A program made the position numbers and the translations under genes. A stretch of DNA of 5,684 nt from Clostridiales bacterium (GTDB lineage: Bacteria > Bacillota > Clostridia > Oscillospirales > JAAYOS01), in assembly GCA_012521525.1 (NCBI GenBank), contig JAAYMG010000069.1:1-5684 (forward strand), written 5' to 3'. Below, piece after piece: positions 1 to 5,684 of the stretch (the first letter of the stretch is position 1; each line of letters begins with the position of its first letter). The notes beneath the pieces were generated by a model. It had not been told where the DNA came from, searched no databases, and was given only the letters and a program-made list of their open reading frames with translations.

Positions 1-535
1 TCATCATTCCTTCCCTCTGGTCAAACAGGAATCTTGCCGTCCTCTCGTCATCAGCCCTGGAAATGCCTATGCTAGCACTGCCTTTTACAGGCTTTATGAA
101 TACCGGATACTCAATGCGGGAGTCCAGAAATTCAGAAAAATCAACAAACGATCTGGCACACTTGTATCCGTGCCCGTCAAGCCACTTATACATTTCATAT
201 TTATTCAGACATATTTCACACAGCTCAAAGCTTGATCCTATGAACGTAGCTCCCACTGCCTCAAACCTGTCAGCATGCTCTGCGAGAATACTTAGTTCCG
301 GGTCGATAAGACTCAATACTCCGTTTATCTTTTCTTTCAGACAAATATCTATGATACCATCAATATACCCTGCATCTGTTATGCCAGGCACTATGTAATA
401 CCTGTCAGCCTCATACAATGCAGGAGCCATCCTGCTCATATCAGTCGCGATAACATTACCGGCGTTTCCCAGGGCCTTTTTGAAATAACTAACTATTTTG
501 TTTCTTGTGCCGCAGCTCAATATCAATATGTTCAT
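1..535 (-). CDS. PylC/CarB-like ATP-grasp protein (N-terminal part, cut by window edge)
   Basis: The reading frame opens with ATG at 535-533 and stays open for 178 codons to the left edge, so the C-terminal half is missing from the window. Residues 1-80 look like the Rossmann-type pre-ATP-grasp domain of PylC/carbamoyl-phosphate-synthase-like ligases: hydrophobic MNILIL start, IATD at 29-32, APALYEAD at 37-44 and SLIDPEL at 75-81. The segment YPVFIKPVKGSASIGI at 143-158 is the ATP-grasp nucleotide-binding strand and glycine/serine-rich loop, with K148 the expected ATP-contacting lysine. The catalytic and metal-binding part lies outside the window. Family members ligate a carboxylate to an amine or similar nucleophile through an acyl phosphate; the substrate here is unknown. 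The start is 10 bases after the stop of the upstream fusion gene, and the Shine-Dalgarno-like GAGG overlaps that stop codon, so translational coupling is likely. The family call is firm; the role in modifying the polysaccharide is inferred from context. Confidence 0.88.
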   Translation of the reverse strand, partial: MNILILSCGTRNKIVSYFKKALGNAGNVIATDMSRMAPALYEADRYYIVPGITDAGYIDGIIDICLKEKINGVLSLIDPELSILAEHADRFEAVGATFIGSSFELCEICLNKYEMYKWLDGHGYKCARSFVDFSEFLDSRIEYPVFIKPVKGSASIGISRADDERTARFLFDQREGMM

Positions 536-545
536 CGATCCAACC

Positions 546-1982
546 TCACAAATCGCACAGATCATCGAAAAACAGCGGTGTCCCGCCGGTATGTATGAAA
601 AGGATGTTTTTCCCTGATATATCATTTTTCTTTATATAGTCCTGCATGCCTGCAAAGGCTTTGGCAGTATATGTCGAATCCATAGGTATGCCGAATTTCA
701 TCCATATATGTCTGATGATTTCCCGTATCGATCCACTACTTTTTCCATAACCATCAGCCGTGTAATCGTCGATAAAGCAAACTTCTTCCTCTATACCTTC
801 TGTTCCCCGGTAACTTACGCTCTTCAGATATTCATGGGCGCTGTCGACGACGACCTGCCTGCCCCTAGGGTTCTTTCTCGCTATACTGATGCCTATGATC
901 TTCTCTTTTCCTTTATTGAGCAGTTTTCCGCAAACAAGGCCGGCTTGAGTAGTACCGGTACCTGACGCATGAAATATATAATCGAAGCGAATACCGGACC
1001 TGGCTTCAAAGTCCATGATCTCTTCGTAGCAATCCACATATGCCTGTGTCCCGATCACGCCATGCCCGCCTCCGGGGATGAAATATGGGCGATGCCCCAA
1101 TGCCTTCAGCTCGTCCATTTTTCTCTCAATAGTGTTTTGAACCTCGTCCACAGGACACGTAATATATTCAGCCCCCAGCAGCTTTACAAGCATGCTGTTG
1201 CTGCTTTCCTCAGATGCCTCAGACGGTGAGATAATGCAGCACTTCATACCCCTGGCTGCCGCGAGATTCGCCACGACCCTGCAGTGGTTTGAACGACTGC
1301 TTCCATATGTAACGACGCAATCATAGCTTCCTTTATCTATCTCTTCGAAGAACAGCAAAGCTTTTCTTGCTTTATTCCCCCCGAAGGACACGGGTACCAG
1401 ATCATCTCTCTTGATATAGATGTGATTATTATTCTCCGGCAAGTCTAATCTCTGGACCGGAGTTGGTTCCTTATTTTTTCTTTTATTTACTTCTTTGCAG
1501 ATTCCATAGATGATGCGATCGACATACCTGCCGTTGACAAGCAGATCTGATCGGATCACCCCCTCTTTCACGAATCCGACCTTTTCAAAAAGCCTCTGGG
1601 CTGCCTTGTTGTCCACTTCCGTATAAAGGTAAACTCTGTTCAAACCAAGGTTATTGAAAGCATGATCCAGGATAAGCCTGCTTGCCTGCCTGGCAACTCC
1701 TTTACCCTTATATGCAGCCTCTCCCATGCAAATATAAAATTCAGCCTTTCTGTTCTTTCTGTCTATCGAAAGCAGCCCAATCAGGCCGCATGGTACGCCG
1801 TCGGCCTCGATAACGGCATCATATCTGTCCGTGCGGTCCTTGATTTTTTCAAACCAGTCGAGCGTCTTTTGATATTCCAGAGGGAGATCATAATGGAGGT
1901 ACTTGTTGTTATCCGAATCGTTTATCCAATCGACTTTTCTTTGTATGTCACCCGCATCGAATTTTCTGACAGTAATATTCAT
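546..1982 (-). CDS. GNAT acetyltransferase fused to D-cysteine desulfhydrase/ACC deaminase-type PLP enzyme
   Basis: This 478-residue protein has two complete domains. Residues 1-163 form a RimJ/RimL-like GNAT acyltransferase: the acetyl-CoA loop is around YKGKGVARQA (91-100), followed by N125, A127 and LFEKVGF (131-137). Residues 172-478 form a fold-type II PLP enzyme of the D-cysteine desulfhydrase/ACC deaminase family: KRDDL (191-195), GGNKARK (201-207) with K204 the expected Schiff-base lysine, SNH (231-233), the phosphate-binding loop GTGTTQAG (341-348), GYG (411-413) and HTGG (464-467). At the two positions reported to separate ACC deaminase (Glu, Leu) from D-cysteine desulfhydrase (Ser/Thr, Thr), this protein has T439 after Y438, and T465, so it resembles the desulfhydrase branch. 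The domains are joined by a short Lys-rich linker (164-171). The ATG overlaps the stop of the phosphoglycosyl transferase gene as ATGA, with GAGGGTG about 10 bases upstream. The product may be a modified amino acid or acylated amino sugar for the polysaccharide; this is inference. Confidence 0.9.
   Translation of the reverse strand: MNITVRKFDAGDIQRKVDWINDSDNNKYLHYDLPLEYQKTLDWFEKIKDRTDRYDAVIEADGVPCGLIGLLSIDRKNRKAEFYICMGEAAYKGKGVARQASRLILDHAFNNLGLNRVYLYTEVDNKAAQRLFEKVGFVKEGVIRSDLLVNGRYVDRIIYGICKEVNKRKNKEPTPVQRLDLPENNNHIYIKRDDLVPVSFGGNKARKALLFFEEIDKGSYDCVVTYGSSRSNHCRVVANLAAARGMKCCIISPSEASEESSNSMLVKLLGAEYITCPVDEVQNTIERKMDELKALGHRPYFIPGGGHGVIGTQAYVDCYEEIMDFEARSGIRFDYIFHASGTGTTQAGLVCGKLLNKGKEKIIGISIARKNPRGRQVVVDSAHEYLKSVSYRGTEGIEEEVCFIDDYTADGYGKSSGSIREIIRHIWMKFGIPMDSTYTAKAFAGMQDYIKKNDISGKNILFIHTGGTPLFFDDLCDL
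1434..1479 (-). other. Candidate -1 frameshift element at the GNAT/PLP domain junction
   Basis: On the coding strand, bases 1479-1473 read A AAA AAT in exactly the X XXY YYZ phase relative to the fusion frame (codons R168, K169, N170). A -1 slip gives AAA AAA and then TAA at 1473-1471, releasing a GNAT-only protein of about 170 residues. Ten bases downstream a perfect inverted repeat, CTCCGG at 1462-1457 with CCGGAG at 1439-1434, can form a 6-bp GC-rich stem plus one U-G pair around a 15-base loop. The geometry recalls the dnaX type of frameshift that ends quickly at a stop. Lys-rich linkers often contain A runs and a 6-bp inverted repeat can arise by chance, so this is only a candidate. Confidence 0.25.
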
Positions 1983-2635
1983 ACCGAACTGACACCCTCG
2001 TATCGATGAGACCTTTCGATATCCAGTCTCCCGTTCCGAAACTGCTTTCCGATCAGGATATCTGAACGCCTTATAGTTTTTACGATTGTCAAAAGCAAGA
2101 TCTTGACGTCAAAGGCAAATGAACATTTCTCAATGTATTCCAGGTCAAACGCAAACTTTTCCTCCCAACCTATGGCGTTGCGACCGTTGACCTGTGCCCA
2201 GCCGCTTAGGCCGGGTCTGACATCATGGCGATGCCGTTCCCGTTCTGTGTAATATGGCAGATACTCCACCAACAGAGGGCGGGGACCAATCACGCTCATA
2301 TCCCCGCGCAGGATATTCCAAACTTCAGGCAATTCATCCAGGCTGGTGCTCCTCAGTAATCTTCCAAAACTTGTCAGTCTTTCATCGTCCGGAAGGTATC
2401 TCCCGTTTTCATCCCTTTCGTCCGTCATCGTCCGGAACTTGTAGAGTTCGAAAGGCTTCTCGTCTTTTCCCAGTCTCATCTGCCTGAATATTACGGGCGA
2501 TCCAAGCTTTACTCTGACCAGGATCGCAACTATGGCGAACAGCCACCAGAAAACGATGATGGCCAGCAGCGCACAGATGATATCGAAAATCCTCTTTATA
2601 AAACGACAGTAGAAGCTGTTTTTTCCCTTTTTCAC
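1979..2635 (-). CDS. Short-form undecaprenyl-phosphate sugar-1-phosphate transferase (PglC/Bac_transf family)
   Basis: This is a 218-residue monotopic phosphoglycosyl transferase, which moves a sugar phosphate from a UDP-sugar to undecaprenyl phosphate to start the lipid-linked repeat unit at the inner membrane face. Visible features are the basic start and membrane helix (KRIFDII at 14-20, hydrophobic to about 40), KFRTM at 66-70, the catalytic Asp-Glu pair D100-E101 in TSLDELPEVWN, GDMSVIGPRP at 111-120 and RPGLSGWAQVNGRN at 140-153. It lacks the multi-spanning N-terminal region of WbaP/WcaJ-type enzymes, so it is the minimal form. I choose the GTG at 2635-2633 because AGGTGA lies 7 bases upstream and the resulting MKKGKN start fits the family. 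A longer frame from TTG at 2692 adds 19 unconserved residues and has no ribosome site. Oddly, the membrane helix has W30-W31 where relatives usually have Ser-Pro or another proline. The sugar specificity cannot be read. The stop overlaps the next start as ATGA. Confidence 0.92.
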   Translation of the reverse strand: MKKGKNSFYCRFIKRIFDIICALLAIIVFWWLFAIVAILVRVKLGSPVIFRQMRLGKDEKPFELYKFRTMTDERDENGRYLPDDERLTSFGRLLRSTSLDELPEVWNILRGDMSVIGPRPLLVEYLPYYTERERHRHDVRPGLSGWAQVNGRNAIGWEEKFAFDLEYIEKCSFAFDVKILLLTIVKTIRRSDILIGKQFRNGRLDIERSHRYEGVSSV

Positions 2636-2642
2636 TTCCGGC

Positions 2643-2648
2643 TCACCT
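2643..2648 (-). promoter_or_regulatory. Ribosome binding site deciding the phosphoglycosyl transferase start
   Basis: The coding strand reads AGGTGA, a six-base match to the anti-Shine-Dalgarno complement, 7 bases before the GTG at 2635. It supports that start over the in-frame TTG at 2692, which is preceded by CATATCAC and has no purine-rich site. Confidence 0.7.
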
Positions 2649-2743
2649 TTATCCAGGAATGTAGCACTAAACAAACAAATGAGAATTCCCAAGTGATATG
2701 TTAGTATAGTACACCGCCAATGAGACCCGGTTACTCAGTGCGT

Positions 2744-3625
2744 TCATTGAACACATAACATGTCAGACATTTCTATGCCATCGATAAGCATGTCCGAGAC
2801 ATCATGGCATCCGGCCGGTGTGAATGTCATCTCACCAAATATGGCCTTTCCATTGCATTCATAGAAATCGACTCTGACAAACGGGAAGCCCTGGGATAGT
2901 TTTTCCGCGGCTTCCAGCATAACCTCAAGCGACTCGGGGGGATCCGGGGGAGTATCGAACCGGCTGTATTTATCATTCGGCGTGCCAACGTAGCGCCAGT
3001 CTGTTGTGAAGAATGCGGCTTTTTTATCCGCCGTTCCCCTGTCCGAAATATGCAATATCGCTTTTGCTTTGCCGTTGAAACAGTATATCTTGTAATCGGA
3101 TGGCAATCGATTTTCTCCATTCCCGATATATTTCTCAACGATTATTTTTTTAGGTACGCCTTTGTATTGCATTTCGGCATATCCCAGATAATATCTGCCC
3201 TTCCCCCATTTCTTCATCTGCTTTAGTACAGCCTTTTCATCCAACTGACCTTTGTCGTGGCAGATAACATTCATGCCGGACCCGAAGTTCCACTTCATCG
3301 CAAACTTTACCGGCAATCTCCCAAAGTCTATATCATCAACATCATCATAAACTTCGATTATTTCATTCAGTATGTGGCCTAGACCCTTAGATCTGACATA
3401 ATCCCGAACCGCATACTTGTCAGCGCATTGTCTTACCAAAGGGTTCCAGTCATAGTCATCCAGCTTCAACTTCAGCAGTTTCTCATTGAATTCCTTTGGG
3501 TCCTTCAAATCAGGGAACCTTCGAAACTTGAAATAAAATACCACTATTCCGTTGAGCCTTGGAGAAACCAACGTAAGAGCGCATCTGAAAAGTCTGGCCA
3601 ATTTCAGTTTGATCTGTTCCACCAT
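2744..3625 (-). CDS. TupA-like ATP-grasp protein
   Basis: The 293-residue product matches the TupA-type ATP-grasp family, named after the teichuronopeptide gene of alkaliphilic Bacillus and common in capsule and exopolysaccharide clusters. Recognisable blocks in order are PKEFNEKL (43-50), DKYAVRDYV (69-77), the KWNFGSGMNVICHDK nucleotide-binding segment (111-125), IIVEKYI (161-167), DYKIYCFNGK (177-186), FPFVRVDFY (247-255) and IFGEMTFTPAGC (262-273), where D253 and E265 are likely metal ligands. There is no signal peptide and only a short hydrophobic patch near residues 14-31, so it is probably cytoplasmic or membrane-associated. Family members are thought to make an amide or similar bond to a glycan or its precursor; many are annotated as glycosyltransferases without direct proof. 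The C-terminus after the GEMTF block is short and does not show the aromatic tail ending I expect for the family. The ATG lies inside the 3' end of the flippase gene (22-base overlap), with GGGAG about 6 bases upstream. Confidence 0.88.
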   Translation of the reverse strand: MVEQIKLKLARLFRCALTLVSPRLNGIVVFYFKFRRFPDLKDPKEFNEKLLKLKLDDYDWNPLVRQCADKYAVRDYVRSKGLGHILNEIIEVYDDVDDIDFGRLPVKFAMKWNFGSGMNVICHDKGQLDEKAVLKQMKKWGKGRYYLGYAEMQYKGVPKKIIVEKYIGNGENRLPSDYKIYCFNGKAKAILHISDRGTADKKAAFFTTDWRYVGTPNDKYSRFDTPPDPPESLEVMLEAAEKLSQGFPFVRVDFYECNGKAIFGEMTFTPAGCHDVSDMLIDGIEMSDMLCVQ

Positions 3626-5154
3626 AGCGATCTCCCGGAGTGCAAGTGATTATTTAGCTTACCTGTAAGGGGTTTCAATGACTTGATCGCGAGATCATCA
3701 AGCACCTCGATCAGGACTTTCCTTGAACGGGGAAATAGATAAATCAACATCCCATAAATCAGGACACCTGCCAGTATGATAAGAAAATCCGTTAAAACAC
3801 CGGTTGACAAAAGTTTGAGAAAGTGAACGCATACCGCCATTGCAGCAGAGCATCCCAAAGGGATCAGTGTCGACAGGATAAGGCGAAGCGGTGAGATCCC
3901 TAATTTGCTATAGATGATTATGTAATAGAAAACTATCAAGGTAAGGGAAGCTGCCGGCCTTGCATATGTCAAAGTCGCAAAGCCTGCTTTTGCGCCGAAA
4001 TAACTTGCGGGAACGATAATGCAAAGGGACAAGAGCTGTGCGATTATGTTCAGATAAGGTTTTCCCCTGGCCCTGCATGCTTCGCGGCAATAAGCGGCAT
4101 AGACATTCAGCAATACGCTGCTCAGCCCCAAAATGCCGATCAGATCGCTGGTTTCCATCCATTTCGGACCGAGCATTATATATGTGATGAGACGCCGGAA
4201 AACGAGGGTACCGAAACCTATCGGAAGCAGCAGCAGGCTGAGTTTTTCAGTGAAGCTTTCCATGGACTCGCAAAATTTGTCATGATCATTCTGATAACGG
4301 CACAATACGCTGAAAACTATAGGAGTCATTGATGCCGTGATTATTGCAAGTATACCGTTGATCGTCGCCTGAGAATTCTTATATAGCCCGGTATAATAGC
4401 TTCCCAGCGTATTACTGGTAATGAATATATCGATCCAGTTCGTTGTCCAGGATGCTACGTAGCTTAACAGAGTGGTCAGGCAAAACGGGGCCATCTTAGC
4501 GATATAATGGAAGTTGACATACAACCTAGGTTTCCATTCGGAATTCACTGACAGGACTATCACGTTGACGATACGTTCAGTGAGTGTACCAAGGATCAGT
4601 GCCCAGCATTCCCATCCGAGTAAAGCAAGGGGGATCGTTACTGCGAACGGCACGATCAGACCCAGCATCCTCCGCAAAAACAGCGGTTTGTAATTCAAGT
4701 TACGGCGGTAAATACATTGTTGGATGCTTATGATGGAGACCAGCGGGATGGAGAACCCTGCAACCATGATCTCGTTGCCGTAGCCGGGGCTGCCAACATA
4801 GGCCGCGATAGAATGCCGGAATAATGAAATCATGCCGAACATCGCTAATCCTATGACCAGACTGATCCATAGCGCAGTTGAAGCATAATCATGCATCTCT
4901 TTTTTGCTTTTGAACTCATGCTGGATGATGTAGAGCTGAAAACCCGCTTCCGTGAAGATTTCCGAAAGGCTCGTAACCATATTGATCGTTGCTATGATGC
5001 CAAAGATCTCATGGTCGATTATTCGTGCAAGGATCATATTCGTTAAGGGTGAGGCGATCTTCGCAATGATTTCACCCGTTATAGCCCATTTTGCAGCCAG
5101 TCCTACTTTATTGGATGTGATATCAACAGTCGTATCCAGTGCTCCCTGACTCAC
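3604..5154 (-). CDS. Wzx-type polysaccharide repeat-unit flippase (PST/MOP superfamily)
   Basis: This 516-residue integral membrane protein has about 12 to 14 predicted hydrophobic helices and the N-terminal signature of the TuaB/WzxC-like branch: GLAAKW (18-23), NMILARIIDHEIFGIIA (39-55), then a GF(Q)xxxIQ block (71-78). Such proteins move undecaprenyl-linked oligosaccharide units from the inner to the outer face of the cytoplasmic membrane. The 500-residue length is normal. The start is GTG at 5154-5152, preceded by GGAGGA with a 6-base gap. A nearer ATG (5159-5157) is out of frame, lies only one base from the ribosome site and stops after two codons, so it is not the start. The gene follows the polymerase gene after 33 bases and overlaps tupA-like by 22 bases. 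The C-terminus ends in a polar tail of about 40 residues after the last helix. The transported glycan is unknown; a teichuronic-acid-like or capsular repeat is possible. Confidence 0.93.
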   Translation of the reverse strand: MSQGALDTTVDITSNKVGLAAKWAITGEIIAKIASPLTNMILARIIDHEIFGIIATINMVTSLSEIFTEAGFQLYIIQHEFKSKKEMHDYASTALWISLVIGLAMFGMISLFRHSIAAYVGSPGYGNEIMVAGFSIPLVSIISIQQCIYRRNLNYKPLFLRRMLGLIVPFAVTIPLALLGWECWALILGTLTERIVNVIVLSVNSEWKPRLYVNFHYIAKMAPFCLTTLLSYVASWTTNWIDIFITSNTLGSYYTGLYKNSQATINGILAIITASMTPIVFSVLCRYQNDHDKFCESMESFTEKLSLLLLPIGFGTLVFRRLITYIMLGPKWMETSDLIGILGLSSVLLNVYAAYCREACRARGKPYLNIIAQLLSLCIIVPASYFGAKAGFATLTYARPAASLTLIVFYYIIIYSKLGISPLRLILSTLIPLGCSAAMAVCVHFLKLLSTGVLTDFLIILAGVLIYGMLIYLFPRSRKVLIEVLDDLAIKSLKPLTGKLNNHLHSGRSLWWNRSN

Positions 5155-5160
5155 TTCATT

Positions 5161-5166
5161 TCCTCC
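5161..5166 (-). promoter_or_regulatory. Ribosome binding site for the flippase gene
   Basis: The coding strand reads GGAGGA, six bases before the GTG at 5154. It lies within the 33-base gap after the polymerase stop and fixes GTG, rather than the out-of-frame ATG at 5159, as the start. Confidence 0.75.
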
Positions 5167-5187
5167 GGTATCAGAACTTCCTTCTAT

Positions 5188-5684
5188 TCATTGACTGACA
5201 TTTGTATGAGTCAAAATATACCCGTCACTATGTGCAGACGATCTTCCGCTGCGATTCAACAGCACGCCGACAATAAGCCACAGGAAAAAGCATTTTGCAC
5301 CGGGACCGAATGGAGCAAGTCCTTCAAATATGCCATTAAAGGCATAAGACAACGCGATGATCCTGATTGCCAGAATGGATTCGATATTGCTGTTTTTAAA
5401 TGAGAATGCGACTTTTAACGGGAATAATGCTAATGCTATGATGATCAAACCAATAAATATGCCGTAGTTTAGGATCACTTCCATATAGAAGTTGTCCATG
5501 TAGTAACTCCCGATGCCGATCAGCTCATTGCCCGGAAACAGCGTGGCAAATGTTTCAAAGTACGAAAATCTGTGGGATGATATCCTGTTTAGATCCGAGA
5601 AACCGATCGAGCGTTTATCTGGCGAATTTAGAAGGAGATTTCGTATTGCAAAATCATATACTGTTTCATTAAAAACAGTTATAA
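5188..5684 (-). CDS. Wzy-type oligosaccharide repeat-unit polymerase (C-terminal part, cut by window edge)
   Basis: The frame is open from the right edge to TGA at 5190-5188, giving 164 C-terminal residues with no start in the window. The internal ATG at 5499 is not the real start, because the frame continues upstream with conserved-looking sequence. The visible part begins with a long extracytoplasmic-type loop carrying R38, FETFATLFPGNELIGIGSYY (42-61) and DNFYMEVILNYG (63-74). This is the R...E/W...PL.G.G...D..Y......G pattern near the end of the large loop of Wzy and O-antigen ligase-like proteins. Three hydrophobic helices follow (about 74-93, 102-119 and 130-142) and then a polar tail. 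Wzy joins lipid-linked repeat units on the outer face of the membrane, and its position directly before the flippase gene supports this role. An O-antigen-ligase-type protein is the main alternative, since the two families share this loop pattern. Confidence 0.82.
   Translation of the reverse strand, partial: ITVFNETVYDFAIRNLLLNSPDKRSIGFSDLNRISSHRFSYFETFATLFPGNELIGIGSYYMDNFYMEVILNYGIFIGLIIIALALFPLKVAFSFKNSNIESILAIRIIALSYAFNGIFEGLAPFGPGAKCFFLWLIVGVLLNRSGRSSAHSDGYILTHTNVSQ

Noticed and set aside
63..398. Plus-strand open frame of 111 codons
   Set aside because: It lies opposite the PylC-like ATP-grasp gene, whose frame has clear family motifs (SLIDPEL, PVFIKPVKGSAS). The plus-strand translation resembles no family I know and has no good ribosome site.
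1471..1500. A separate PLP-enzyme start after the linker, making two genes instead of a fusion
   Set aside because: The frame is continuous through the junction. There is no ATG or GTG near the start of the PLP domain; the first Met is M246, past the catalytic lysine. TTG at L181 is poorly placed relative to the AAGGA sequence.
546..1982. ACC deaminase (ethylene-precursor degradation) as the function of the PLP domain
   Set aside because: The Glu and Leu expected after the active-site Tyr and in the H-x-GG motif are Thr here (T439, T465), which points to the desulfhydrase-like branch, and the context is polysaccharide synthesis.
708..2009. Three plus-strand frames (708-965, 969-1229, 1662-2009) opposite the fusion gene
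   Set aside because: They are antisense shadows of a well-supported two-domain protein, with no recognisable motifs and no operon logic.
2721..2737. TGAG...CTCA inverted repeat as a terminator between the tupA-like and transferase genes
   Set aside because: The stem is only 4 bp with a 9-base loop and there is no T run after it on the coding strand.
2827..3138. Minus-strand frame of 103 codons inside the tupA-like gene
   Set aside because: It is an alternative frame of a gene whose main frame carries the family motifs throughout; its translation has low-complexity Arg/Lys-rich character typical of a shadow.
3908..4162. Minus-strand frame of 84 codons inside the flippase gene
   Set aside because: It overlaps membrane helices of the flippase in another frame and shows no domain of its own.

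Overview
The window is a continuous stretch of a surface-polysaccharide (capsule, exopolysaccharide or teichuronic-type) biosynthesis operon. All six recognisable genes lie on the minus strand, so transcription runs from base 5684 towards base 1. Strong purine-rich Shine-Dalgarno sites, GTG starts, moderate GC and the gene families present (short phosphoglycosyl transferase, TupA-type ATP-grasp protein, PylC-like ATP-grasp protein) suggest a Gram-positive Firmicute, probably a member of the Clostridia such as a Lachnospiraceae relative. This is inference; no taxonomic marker is present.

In transcription order: (1) the C-terminal part of a Wzy-type repeat-unit polymerase, cut by the window edge (5188-5684); (2) a Wzx-type lipid-linked oligosaccharide flippase (3604-5154); (3) a TupA-like ATP-grasp protein (2744-3625); (4) a short monotopic phosphoglycosyl transferase that would put the first sugar phosphate on undecaprenyl phosphate (1979-2635); (5) a single ORF fusing a GNAT acetyltransferase to a D-cysteine desulfhydrase/ACC deaminase-type PLP enzyme (546-1982); (6) the N-terminal 178 residues of a PylC/CarB-like ATP-grasp protein running off the left edge (1-535). 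Genes are packed tightly: gaps of 33 and 10 bases, overlaps of 22 and 4 bases, and one larger spacer of 108 bases before the phosphoglycosyl transferase.

Functionally, genes 4, 2 and 1 are the initiation, export and polymerisation core of a Wzx/Wzy pathway. Genes 3, 5 and 6 add amino-acid-like chemistry: two different ATP-grasp proteins plus a PLP enzyme fused to an acyltransferase. The most economical inference is a polysaccharide decorated with an amino acid, an acylated amino acid or a short peptide, but the actual product cannot be read from the sequence.

Points that most deserve a second look are an in-phase A AAA AAT heptamer at the GNAT/PLP junction, where a -1 shift meets TAA at once and a GC-rich inverted repeat follows 10 bases later; the fusion itself; and a Trp-Trp pair where the phosphoglycosyl transferase family normally has a Ser-Pro or similar proline kink. 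No tRNA, rRNA, CRISPR array, insertion sequence or convincing terminator was seen, and there is no gene-free stretch longer than 300 bases.
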